Of a stretch of DNA of 64,000 nt, positions 29,188 to 38,578 are shown piece after piece; position 1 is the first letter of the stretch, and every line of letters starts with the position of its first letter. The notes under the pieces are model-generated. The model worked only from the letters and a program-made list of their open reading frames with translations. It had not been told where the DNA came from and did not search any database. The stretch comes from Paenibacillus peoriae KCTC 3763. GTDB lineage: Bacteria > Bacillota > Bacilli > Paenibacillales > Paenibacillaceae. A program made the translations under genes and the position numbers. The DNA lies in NCBI RefSeq assembly GCF_000236805.1, contig NZ_AGFX01000046.1:35425-99424 (forward strand), in the 5' to 3' direction.

Positions 29188-30648
29188 GTGCTTGTTACGC
29201 ATACGGATTGCCGTATCATATCACCTGAAGGAATTATGACCAAGGAGCGCCTGGAGCGGGACGTTGCGATCTTCTCCCGAATGCTGGCTCTCAGAGGAAT
29301 TTCGGAAGATGGCAGAGTGATACTGAAAGCGGCCAATTCCTACTGGTTTGTTGTGTCTCTGTTCTCCTTGTGCAAGATCGCCGTTTCGGTGACTGTAGTG
29401 GACGAGCAGACTGTGCTGGATGAGGTAGCCCAAATTTATGATGAAGCGGGTGCCTGTTGCATTCTCACCGATGGCGATTTAGAACTTCCTCATGCTTTTG
29501 TTATTCTGATTCAAGATCTTATTCAAGAAGAAGCAGCACACCCGCATTGGGTGGGAGAGCCGGCAATTGAAGTCCTCGACTTTACCAAATGGTGCGAGAG
29601 GACGGACGCCCTCATTCTGTATTCTTCAGGTACGACGGGAAAACCTAAGGGAATCGTGAAAGCTGGCACGGCTTTCATGGAGAATATCAGGCATTCGATA
29701 CACGCCATGAACTACTTACCGTCTGACCATATGCTCCCCGTGGTGCCTTTCTCTCATTTTTATGGAATTTCACTTATCTTCTCCTGGTGGTTAACCTCAT
29801 GTTCCCTCATCATTTGTAATCCTAAAAACCTCTGGAGTGTTATTGCCAGCATTACGAAAGATCAAGCTACAGTCGTAGATGCTAATCCTTCTGCTTTTTA
29901 CACCTTATTACGTATGTTAAACCGAAAGCCAGAACAACTGGAAATGATCAGGAGTTCCCCGGTGCGCATGTGGTGCGTAGGCGGCTCCCCACTTACCCAA
30001 GATCTCGAAGAGAAATTTAACAACATATTTGGACGGCCCCTGCTGAATGGTTACGGTCTTTCTGAGCTGGGCAACGTTACGCTGGGGACGCTGGAGTGTC
30101 CGAAAGGCTGCGGCAAACCGTTACCAGATGTGAACCTGGAAATACGAGATGCTGCTGGCAACCAGCAGGCTGAAGGCAACGTAGGCGAAGTGTGGATACG
30201 CAGTGCCGGATGCATGGAAGGCTACCTGAATCGTCCAGACCTGACGCAATCTGTGCTACAGGATGGCTGGTTCAAGACGGGCGATCTGGGCTATCTAGAT
30301 GAGGAAATCCTGTATGTCATTGGTCGCAGCGGCAAGACGGTCAACCGGATGGGCTATATGGTCTCACCGGTCTATATCGAAGACCGAATAGGCTCGATAG
30401 GTTACCGATCCTGCGTGATCACCCTGGAGGACGAGGCCAAAGGGACATTGCTGGTTGCATTCATCGAAAGCGAATCCGCGCAGGTCCTGCCCGTGCTCCG
30501 CAAGGAGATGAATCGGGTGCTGCCTTCATACATGTTCCCGGATCTTCTGCTTCCGCTCGCTCGATTTCCTTTGAATCGCAATGGAAAAGTAGATCGGCTG
30601 GAGATGGAGCGCATTGCCCTGCAGAAAGCTGCTTCTCGCAAAGGGTAA
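29188..30648 (+). CDS. fusF: AMP-forming acyl-CoA/acyl ligase, FusF
   Basis: 486 residues from GTG 29188 with AAGGAGG upstream. ANL-superfamily enzyme: A3 loop [15 protein letters not shown]5 GYGLSELG, A7 GWFKTGDLG, hinge-region GRSGKTVNRMG and C-terminal catalytic Lys in LNRNGKVDRLE. It lacks a carrier-protein domain, so it acts as a stand-alone ligase that probably activates the 3-hydroxy fatty acid (or its precursor) as acyl-AMP or acyl-CoA for loading onto the first condensation domain of FusA. By synteny it is the fatty-acid ligase of the fusaricidin pathway. The substrate is inferred. Confidence 0.85.
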   Translation: MLVTHTDCRIISPEGIMTKERLERDVAIFSRMLALRGISEDGRVILKAANSYWFVVSLFSLCKIAVSVTVVDEQTVLDEVAQIYDEAGACCILTDGDLELPHAFVILIQDLIQEEAAHPHWVGEPAIEVLDFTKWCERTDALILYSSGTTGKPKGIVKAGTAFMENIRHSIHAMNYLPSDHMLPVVPFSHFYGISLIFSWWLTSCSLIICNPKNLWSVIASITKDQATVVDANPSAFYTLLRMLNRKPEQLEMIRSSPVRMWCVGGSPLTQDLEEKFNNIFGRPLLNGYGLSELGNVTLGTLECPKGCGKPLPDVNLEIRDAAGNQQAEGNVGEVWIRSAGCMEGYLNRPDLTQSVLQDGWFKTGDLGYLDEEILYVIGRSGKTVNRMGYMVSPVYIEDRIGSIGYRSCVITLEDEAKGTLLVAFIESESAQVLPVLRKEMNRVLPSYMFPDLLLPLARFPLNRNGKVDRLEMERIALQKAASRKG

Positions 30649-30745
30649 GTGCTGAAAGCTGAGACCCTGTCTGGTTTATAAAGTGTAGTCTTTCGGAAAG
30701 ACAAGATATTTACCACAAACCGATGAAGGAAAGGGAGAATTCACT

Positions 30746-31969
30746 ATGAGTATGAATTCGGAACTGGCAAAAAGCGCGTTATTTTTGGAAAGGCATGAAT
30801 CTATTCTGAAATGCCTCAATTATTTGATTGAAAATCGGCAGGAAGTGATGGATATTCTCACGCAATTTTCATCCTATCGGGCCGCCAATGCAGAAATGGA
30901 TTCCACGATCTCCACACTTCAGGGCGCTTTGCAAGAAGTGCAAACCTATCAGCCAGACTGGCAACGATCTATGGCTGTATTCATGCCTTCTAACGTCATT
31001 TTATACTCCTATGCATTATACCTTTTGATTCCGTCCCTCTACGTTGAGAATATAGACTTTCGCCCTTCCTCTCATGTAAACGAGTATGTCAGCTTATTGC
31101 ATGAAAAGCTCCAGGCTGTACACGGATTACCCATCTATATTCGTAAAGTCAGCCAGAAGGTGTTCATGGAAAATTCCGTGATGCCCGCTGATATTGTAGT
31201 GTTTACGGGGAGCTATACCAACGCGGAGAAGATTAAAAAACAAATCCGTAAAGAGCAGCTCTACATTTTCTACGGACAAGGAATCAATCCTTTCATCATC
31301 GGACCCGATGCCGATCTGGAATTAGCGGTTACGGACGTAATTCGAATGAGATTGTACAACTCTGGACAGGATTGCCTGGGACCTGACATCATTCTGGTGC
31401 ATCAGGATGTGAGGGAGAGCTTTAAAGATTTGCTGATTAAGCGGCTTGACCAACTCGTGTTTGGAGGAAACAATGATCCGAACGCAAACTATTCGCCTAT
31501 TTTCTATAAAGATACGCTGTATTCGGTATCTGAATATTTTAATACAAACGATAAGTTTATTATTTACGGCGGCGGCATTGATTTCCGTACGAAAAAGATG
31601 GAGCCAACGGTTGTATATAGCGAATTGGATGAGGATTTGGAAATTATCGAGTATTTTTCACCAGTCTTCAACGTGGTTATCTATCGTGACGACGAGCAGC
31701 TGACCAAGCGTATTTCCTCCAGTTATTTTAGCGAACGTGCAATGGGCTGCAGTCTGTACGGGTCTGAGCACTTGGCGGACGTTCTTCGAAAGAAACACAC
31801 ATTGACCATTAATCAGACACTTGAGGATGTGGATCAGGGAAATAAACCCTTTGGTGGCTATGGCACGATGTCGAACTATATTTATCACGATCATAAGCTC
31901 GTTTCGAAGCCGATTTTGATTTCTGAAATCGTCGCAGAATACTTGTCGGAAAAGAGGAGTCTGGTATGA
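30746..31969 (+). CDS. fusE: Aldehyde dehydrogenase-like protein lacking the general-base Glu, FusE
   Basis: 407 residues, shorter than the roughly 480 of typical ALDHs. The nucleophile region NSGQDC places Cys210; 34 residues earlier, where ALDHs have the general-base Glu of ELGGK, there is Tyr176 (FYGQGINP). The C-terminal KPFGGYG motif is kept. Loss of Glu with retention of Cys is seen in acyl-forming or reductive members of the superfamily, so FusE may handle an acyl thioester/aldehyde pair rather than hydrolyse to a free acid. In the fusaricidin locus this gene is placed in the guanidino-fatty-acid pathway. It overlaps fusD by four bases (ATGA). Confidence 0.8.
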   Translation: MSMNSELAKSALFLERHESILKCLNYLIENRQEVMDILTQFSSYRAANAEMDSTISTLQGALQEVQTYQPDWQRSMAVFMPSNVILYSYALYLLIPSLYVENIDFRPSSHVNEYVSLLHEKLQAVHGLPIYIRKVSQKVFMENSVMPADIVVFTGSYTNAEKIKKQIRKEQLYIFYGQGINPFIIGPDADLELAVTDVIRMRLYNSGQDCLGPDIILVHQDVRESFKDLLIKRLDQLVFGGNNDPNANYSPIFYKDTLYSVSEYFNTNDKFIIYGGGIDFRTKKMEPTVVYSELDEDLEIIEYFSPVFNVVIYRDDEQLTKRISSSYFSERAMGCSLYGSEHLADVLRKKHTLTINQTLEDVDQGNKPFGGYGTMSNYIYHDHKLVSKPILISEIVAEYLSEKRSLV

Positions 31970-33666
31970 CTGTAAGCTTATCCCCCTGGGATGCCATCAT
32001 TGGCTACTTAAAATCGGCTGGGGTCCGGCATCTCTTTGGATTACCAAGTGATGATCTCCAAATCATATCGTCACTCCCCTCGTCTGGTATGGATTTTATT
32101 CTATGCAAAGACCAGCGCAATGCTGTGTTTATGGCAGCAGGCTATGCGCTCACAACTAACCAGATGTCCGTCTGTGTTGTGGGTAAAGGGCCAGCACTCA
32201 GCAATACACTCACGGGGCTGTTGGAAGCGAAGAACCTTGGTGCTCCGGTTCTACTTTTGGCACTTGGCACCGGAGGAGACAAGCTGGGGACCCGTTCCTT
32301 TCAGGAAGCGGACCAAATCTCACTCGTAAAGCCGCTCGTAAAATGGGCTTATCGTGTTGAGCATGTGGATCGGCTGGTATGGGCGATGGAGCGGGCGGCT
32401 TTTTTGGCCATCAATGGAGCCCCAGGTCCGGTCTACATTGAACTGCCCGAAAACCTGATGGATCAGTCTGTGCCGATTGGGTTTCAGCCAGCCCCGCCCG
32501 AAAGACTTTCATGCTCTCCGTCTCTGCGGGAGCTGGATGCAGCATGGGGAATCATAGAGACGGCCCGCAAGCCTCTTATTCTAGTTGGAGGCGGAATGAA
32601 GTCAGGGAACAGCGATGTAATAGAGCGGTTCGCTAATCAGCATGGAGCGGCCTTGTTCGCAACCGCCTCGGGACGGAGCGCAGTTGATGAAGAGCATGAA
32701 CTTTTCTGTGGTGTTGCCGGGCTCTACACGGATATCAGCTTGAGACGAATCTGGGAGGAATCCGATGTCGTGATCACGCTGGGCAGCCGTCTGGAAGAAA
32801 CAGCTACGTTCGAGTGGGATATTTTGCTGCAGGATACACCTTTAATTCAGGTCAATGTCGAGCTGGAGGATTTTGCACATGAATACAAGGGTGTCAAGGT
32901 GCTGGGAGATGGATATGCCGCAGTGGAGCAATGGCTTGAACGGCGGGGACAGGAGCCTGATGGAGTTTGGCTTGAAACGATCAGGAGCTGTAAAGAGAAG
33001 GCTTTTTCTCAACGGGCCGTTTATCTGGAAAAGTTGAAAAAGACTCCTGGAATTCACGTGCCGGAGCTGTTGGAAATGATTCAGACAGAGCTGCCTGAGA
33101 ATCTGGTGCTTCTTCAAGAGAATGGATTGCAGGATATGTGGTCCTACTTTTATCCGTATTTTCGTTTTGCCGCAGGTTCTCTTTCGATTGTTCCCAGTGA
33201 TCAAACGAGCCTTGGATTCGGTGCGGCCGCTGCTTTGGGGGCAAGTGTGGCAACTAAATGTCCAGTAGTGGCACTTGTCGGTGATGGTGCGTTCAATCTC
33301 TTCTCCCCGGATTTTATTACGGCGGTACAGTACCGGATACCGGTAATCTATCTCGTGCTGAATAATGGCGGCTACGGCTGGTTGCAAAATCAAATGAATT
33401 ACAAGCACCTCTCAGGGCAGTCCTTCCCATTTGTCTCTGAGACCGCCAAGACAGGAATGCAAATTCCACAGTATGAGTTCGTCGAAAGCCTTGTGATCCG
33501 GAGCAAGGAGGAGGCCCGGGGACAGCTTCAGCTTGCTTGGGAAAAGTATCAGGAGAACAAGCTTGTAGTCGTCGAGGTATATGCTGACCTTGCAGATGTG
33601 CATGAGAAAATCAGTCATGTATATGGCGACTTTCCTCTTTACGAGCAACAGGCTTCCAAGAATTAA
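31966..33666 (+). CDS. fusD: ThDP-dependent acetolactate synthase-like enzyme, FusD
   Basis: 566 residues. All three ThDP-enzyme domains are present: N-terminal PYR domain, a central domain (IETARKPLILVGGG) and a C-terminal PP domain with GDGAFNL and NN about 27 residues on (LNNGGYGWLQ), which hold Mg-ThDP. The position of the coenzyme-activating Glu, six residues before the Met of FMAAGYA, is Gln50 (KDQRNAVF). Glyoxylate carboligase also lacks this Glu. It may join a keto acid and an aldehyde in making the unusual lipid tail; branched-chain amino-acid synthesis is unlikely given the context. Coupled to fusE. Confidence 0.82.
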   Translation: MTVSLSPWDAIIGYLKSAGVRHLFGLPSDDLQIISSLPSSGMDFILCKDQRNAVFMAAGYALTTNQMSVCVVGKGPALSNTLTGLLEAKNLGAPVLLLALGTGGDKLGTRSFQEADQISLVKPLVKWAYRVEHVDRLVWAMERAAFLAINGAPGPVYIELPENLMDQSVPIGFQPAPPERLSCSPSLRELDAAWGIIETARKPLILVGGGMKSGNSDVIERFANQHGAALFATASGRSAVDEEHELFCGVAGLYTDISLRRIWEESDVVITLGSRLEETATFEWDILLQDTPLIQVNVELEDFAHEYKGVKVLGDGYAAVEQWLERRGQEPDGVWLETIRSCKEKAFSQRAVYLEKLKKTPGIHVPELLEMIQTELPENLVLLQENGLQDMWSYFYPYFRFAAGSLSIVPSDQTSLGFGAAAALGASVATKCPVVALVGDGAFNLFSPDFITAVQYRIPVIYLVLNNGGYGWLQNQMNYKHLSGQSFPFVSETAKTGMQIPQYEFVESLVIRSKEEARGQLQLAWEKYQENKLVVVEVYADLADVHEKISHVYGDFPLYEQQASKN

Positions 33667-33689
33667 TTTCAGTGAAGGACGTGGGTACA

Positions 33690-34931
33690 GTGAGAAGACG
33701 TGTTGTAGTAACAGGACAGGGAGTCGTAACGCCGGTCGGGCATAATCTTACCGATTTTTGGAATTCGCTGTTGGAAGGAAAGAGTGGAATTGGACCTGTC
33801 ACTGTATTTGATACAACCAATATACCGACAAAAATTGGCGCACAGGTTATGGGTTTTGATCCGTTGCAGTATATGAGCAAGAAGGAAGCGCAAAAAGTCG
33901 CGCAGTTCACTCAATTTGCCTTGGCGGCTGCTCGGCAGGCAGTCGAGCAATCCAAATTAGTGATTGATGAGCGGAATGCAAGACGCGTGGGGGTTATTGT
34001 CGGCTCTGGAGCTGGCGGCCTTGACGTAGTAGAGGAGAACTACAGGAAGCTAACCGAGCTTGGTCCCAAAAGGGTTTCACCATATTTTGTTTCCTCCATG
34101 ATGATTAATTCTGCGCCCGGCGAAATCTCTATTGCGATCGGAGCCAAGGGACCTTCGTTTGCTGTGGTCACAGCTTGTGCTACCGGAAGCAATGCCATCG
34201 GTGAAGCATTGCGCACGATCCAGTATGGCACGGCTGATGTCGTGGTTGCCGGAGGGGCGGAAGCGAATTTTAGCCAGCTTGATTTGGCCTCTTTTGCGAA
34301 TATCCATGCGCTCTCCAGACGGAATGAAGAGCCGCAGAAGGCCAGCCGCCCGTTCGATGTGGACCGCGATGGATTCGTCATCGGCGGAGGAGCAGGGGTC
34401 TTAGTGTTAGAGGAGCTGGAGCATGCATTGAACCGGGGAGCTACCATCTTGGCCGAAGTTGTGGGTTACGGCTGCACAACCGATGCCTATCATATCACAG
34501 CTCCTGATCCCTCGGGCTCCGGTCCGGCAGAAGCGATTAACATCGCCCTGCAGGATGGTGGCTTGACACCACAGGACATTGACTATGTGAATGCTCATGG
34601 TACGAGTACGCCATTCAACGACCGTATGGAGATCAATGCGATTCAGCGCGTATTCGGAGAGCATGCTCCCCGTCTGGCGATATCATCTATCAAATCGATG
34701 ACAGGCCATTTAATGGGCGGTGCAGGGGCAGTTGAATTAATCGCAACTGTACAGAGCTTGATCCATAACAAGGTACCACCGACACTCAATTGCGACAATC
34801 CTGAAGCCCCTGAGCTGAATTTTGTGCCGCACGTATACCAGGAACGCGAAGTCCGTGCAGCGATTAGTAATTCGTTCGGCTTCGGCGGTCATAACGTTTG
34901 TCTGGCTGTACGCAAATGGCAGGAGGAATAA
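33690..34931 (+). CDS. fusC: 3-oxoacyl-ACP synthase II (FabF/KAS II), FusC
   Basis: 413 residues from GTG 33690 (AAGGA ten bases upstream); GTG 33672 would add six residues. With this start the catalytic Cys is residue 163 (TACATGSN), as in E. coli FabF. The two His are in NAHGTSTPFND and SMTGHLMGGAG. It elongates acyl-ACP with malonyl-ACP and, inside this operon, is expected to extend the starter that becomes the long 3-hydroxy acyl chain. No acyl carrier protein, FabD or FabG is encoded nearby, so it must borrow them from primary metabolism. Confidence 0.92.
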   Translation: MRRRVVVTGQGVVTPVGHNLTDFWNSLLEGKSGIGPVTVFDTTNIPTKIGAQVMGFDPLQYMSKKEAQKVAQFTQFALAAARQAVEQSKLVIDERNARRVGVIVGSGAGGLDVVEENYRKLTELGPKRVSPYFVSSMMINSAPGEISIAIGAKGPSFAVVTACATGSNAIGEALRTIQYGTADVVVAGGAEANFSQLDLASFANIHALSRRNEEPQKASRPFDVDRDGFVIGGGAGVLVLEELEHALNRGATILAEVVGYGCTTDAYHITAPDPSGSGPAEAINIALQDGGLTPQDIDYVNAHGTSTPFNDRMEINAIQRVFGEHAPRLAISSIKSMTGHLMGGAGAVELIATVQSLIHNKVPPTLNCDNPEAPELNFVPHVYQEREVRAAISNSFGFGGHNVCLAVRKWQEE

Positions 34932-34935
34932 CATC

Positions 34936-35352
34936 GTGAACGTTGATGACATACGTATTCTCGATGTGCTTCCTCACCGCTATCCGTTCATTATGATCGA
35001 TAAGGTAACGGGTTTTGAGCATTCAAAGTGGGCCAGAGGATACAAGAATGTAACCTGGAACGATTGGTTTATTTCCGAAGTGAATCCGTTTATGCCCCAT
35101 ATGATGGTCGTTGAAGCATTGGCGCAGTTAGGCGGCTTTGCGACTATGGACGAAACGGGCATCTCCTATTTGAGTTCATTGAATCAGGTCGAGATGCATG
35201 AACGGACTCAGCCTGGAGATCGGCTGGATCTTTATTTTGAAGTAACGAAGAGGAAAAGAGGTTTTCTTATCGGCAAAGGCTTGGCTACTGTAGGAGATCG
35301 GATTATTGTCAAGGCGGAAGAAATCGTATCGTTTACTCCGAAACAAGTATAA
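34936..35352 (+). CDS. fusB: FabZ-like hot-dog protein without the catalytic His, FusB
   Basis: 138 residues from GTG 34936, with AGGAGG nine bases upstream; the open frame starts earlier, at 34822, inside fusC. The start ILDVLPHRYPFIMIDKV and the VVEALAQLGG segment are clear FabZ landmarks, and the second active-site acid is Glu60. The loop between them reads NDWFISEVNPFMPH, three residues shorter than the usual GHFPxxPxxPG: exactly the His-Phe-Pro of the active site is missing. It may therefore be a poor or inactive dehydratase, or use His55 instead, which would fit a pathway that keeps a 3-hydroxyl. In the fusaricidin locus this gene is annotated as FabZ-like. Confidence 0.83.
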   Translation: MNVDDIRILDVLPHRYPFIMIDKVTGFEHSKWARGYKNVTWNDWFISEVNPFMPHMMVVEALAQLGGFATMDETGISYLSSLNQVEMHERTQPGDRLDLYFEVTKRKRGFLIGKGLATVGDRIIVKAEEIVSFTPKQV

Positions 35353-35413
35353 CGTGAACCTGCATTAAGGAAATAGGGTCATCGCAATCACAAGAAGGGA
35401 AGAGGATTAGGCT

Positions 35414-38400
35414 ATGAATAACAACGTACAGCGATTTTTTCCTTTAACGAATGCACAACAGCGGATTTGGTACACTGAGCTGCTTTACCCGAATACGTCT
35501 GTATCACTGCTCCTGGGGACGGTAAAGTTTAAAGGGAAAATGAACATAGATGCCTTAAAGCGCTCCATCAATATGGTCATTAAGCAGTACGATGCTTTTC
35601 GTATTCGCATCACGGCCGAGAATGGCATTCCCCGGCAATACGTGGTTCCTTTTGAAGACAAGGAGTTCGCTTGCCTGGACGCGGCCGATTTCAAAAGTAT
35701 AGATGAATTGAAAGCCTGGTTGGAGCGTCATAACCAAACGCCTCTTGAACTGCTCAACAATGAGCTTTTTCAATTTTTGTTTATTAGAATCAGCGATGAC
35801 GAGTATTGGTTGAGTGTTAAAACGCATCACATTATTTCCGACGGCATTTCCATGGTTCTTTTCGGAAACAAGTTAACGGAATATTACATTGATATCATTC
35901 GGGGAATAGAACCCCAACTGGGCGAAGAATATTCTTATATCGAATATATCCAAACGGAAGAAGCCTATGTACAGTCCGAGCGGTTTGTAAAGGACAAGGA
36001 GTTCTGGAACGATAAATTTGCCGGGCTGCCCGACGTGACCGGATTGAAACCGTATGATCCGCTGCTGTTGAGCACGGCTGCCCAAAGAGCGCATTTTACA
36101 GTAGAAGGTAGCTTGTACAAGGCTATAAAACAATTTTGCCAAGATCATAAAGTCAGCTTGTTTCAATTTTTTATGGCGGCAATGTACATTTATATGCACA
36201 AAGCGACCGGCGATCTGGATATCGCAATCGGCACCTCGTTTGCCAACCGTTCGACCAAGAAAGAAAAAAATACGGTGGGCATGTTCGTCAGCACAATAGC
36301 AGCCCGGTCTTTTGTTGACCCTGACACCGATTTGATGAGCTTTTTGCAGAGCGTGGCCAAGGATCAAACCGCGATTTTACGGCATCAAAAGTATCCATAT
36401 AATCACTTGATTCAGGATTTAAGGGAAACCAACCGCAGCAAGGATATCCAGCGGCTGTTCGGCATTTCGATGGAATATCGTCCGGTAAGCTGGGTGGATT
36501 TGGATGACGTTCGCATTCATACGGATTATGATTTTGGCGGCGATGAGGTCAATGATCTGGTGCTTCATATTGCTGAGTTGCTGGATGAAGATCAATTGGT
36601 GCTGCATGTCGATTACCGTTCCCGCCTGTTCGATGCAGGTGAGATCGCGAGAATTATTCGGCATCTCCTGGTTATAACGGAACATATAGCCGAAAATCCC
36701 GAACAAAAAATATCGGAGATATCTCTGATCGATAAACAGGAAAAAAATGAAATTTTGACCGTGTTCAATAATACGAAAGCTGACTATCCGAAGGATAAAA
36801 CGATCCATCAGATGTTCGAGGAGCAAGCGGAGCGGACACCGGAGCAGACGGCGGTTGTGTTCGGGGAAAGCCGCTTAACGTATCGCGAGCTGAACGAGCG
36901 GGCGAACCGGCTGGCGCGCACCTTGCGGGCCGAAGGCGTACAGGCCGATCAACTCGTCGGGTTGATGGCCGAGCGTTCGCTGGACATGATGGTGGGCATT
37001 TTCGCCATATTAAAAGCTGGAGGAGCCTACGTGCCGATTGATCCAGACTATCCGGAAGAGCGCATCCGTTACATGCTGGAGGATTCGGGGGCGAAGCTGC
37101 TCCTGCTGCCAAGCCATTTGCAGGATCGCGTGCACTTTGCGGGCAGGGTCATGCTGCTGGACGATCCGGTCATTTACAGCGAGGACGGCGCGAATTTGGA
37201 GAGCATCAACGCACCGGTCGATCTTGCTTACGTGATCTATACGTCGGGAACGACGGGCAAGCCGAAAGGCGTCATGATCGAACACGGGTCGGTGATCAAC
37301 CGCTTGATCTGGATGCAGGAGGCGTATCCACTGGATGCAGGAGATATGATACTGCAAAAAACAGCGATCACATTCGACGTTTCCGTATGGGAGCTGTTTT
37401 GGTGGTCGTTTGTGGGAGCGAGCATGTGTCTGCTTCCGGTCGGCGGGGAGAAAGACCCGGAAGTGATTGTGGAGACGATCGCTGCACAAAAGGTCAGCAC
37501 GATGCATTTCGTACCAGCGATGCTAAACGCCTTCCTGGAGCACATCGAGCGTCAGGGAGAGCCAGCGCAAAACAAGCTGGCTTCACTGAAGCAAGTATTT
37601 GCCAGCGGGGAAGCATTAACGCCGAATGCGGCGGCGCGGTTCCAGCAATACGTCGCGCCAGTCAGCCAGGCGAAGCTGGTGAATTTGTACGGACCGACGG
37701 AAGCGACGGTGGACGTGTCGTACTTTAACTTGCAAGCGGACGAAACGTACCGAACGGTTCCGATCGGTAAGCCGATCTCGAATATACGGCTGTATGTCGT
37801 CAGCGAAAGTGGAAAGCTGCAGCCGATCGGCATGCCGGGCGAGCTGTGCATCGCGGGAGACGGGGTCGCGCGAGGGTATCTCAACCGGCCTGAGCTGACG
37901 GCGGAGAAATTCGTGGACAGTCCTTTTTCGCCGGGAGAGCGGATGTACCGGACGGGAGACCTGGTTCGCTGGCAGGCGGACGGGAACATCGAATATTTGG
38001 GGCGGATCGACCATCAGGTGAAAATACGCGGCTACCGGATCGAACTCGGTGAAGTGGAAACACAGCTGTTGAAGGTGGAGGCTGTGCAGGAAGCGGTCGT
38101 CGTAGCGCGGGAAGACGAAAGCGGTCAGAAACAATTGTGTGCATACTTTACGGCGAATGGAGAGCTGACGGGAAGCGAGCTCCGCGGGGCGCTGGCGCAG
38201 GAGCTTCCGAGTTATATGATCCCGTCGTACTTCGTGCAGCTTGAGCATATGCCACTGAGCCCGAATGGCAAAATTGATCGCAAGGCGCTGCCTGCGCCGG
38301 AAGGACATATGAATACCGGACAAGAGTATGTAGCGCCCAGAAGCGAGCGGGAAGCGCAGCTTGCGCGAATATGGCAGGAAGTGTTGGGACTTCAAAACGT

Positions 38401-38578
38401 TGGGATCAAGGACAACTTCTTTGAGATCGGAGGACATTCCTTGCGGGCCACAATCGTAACGGCCCGGATTCAAAAAGAAATGAATGTCGGCATATCCCTG
38501 CGGGAAGTGTTTCAAGCGCCGACCATTGAGCAAATGGCACAGTTGCTGGATGGAAGGGAGCATGTTGACTATGCATCC
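35414..38578 (+). other. FusA module 1: C(starter)-A(Ser)-T
   Basis: C1 spans about residues 1-440, with HHIISDG at 138-144, and as an N-terminal C domain takes the fatty acyl donor. A1 spans about 458-960. The pocket, read against the PheA positions, is D V W H F S L V D plus Lys953, the same as the Ser domain of EntF. T1 Ser is 1009. Fusaricidin activates Thr here; Ser would still offer a hydroxyl for the depsi bond. Confidence 0.85.

Noticed and set aside
34822-34935. Earlier start for fusB inside fusC
   Set aside because: No ribosome site, and the extra 38 residues are an out-of-frame reading of FabF; GTG 34936 follows AGGAGG.
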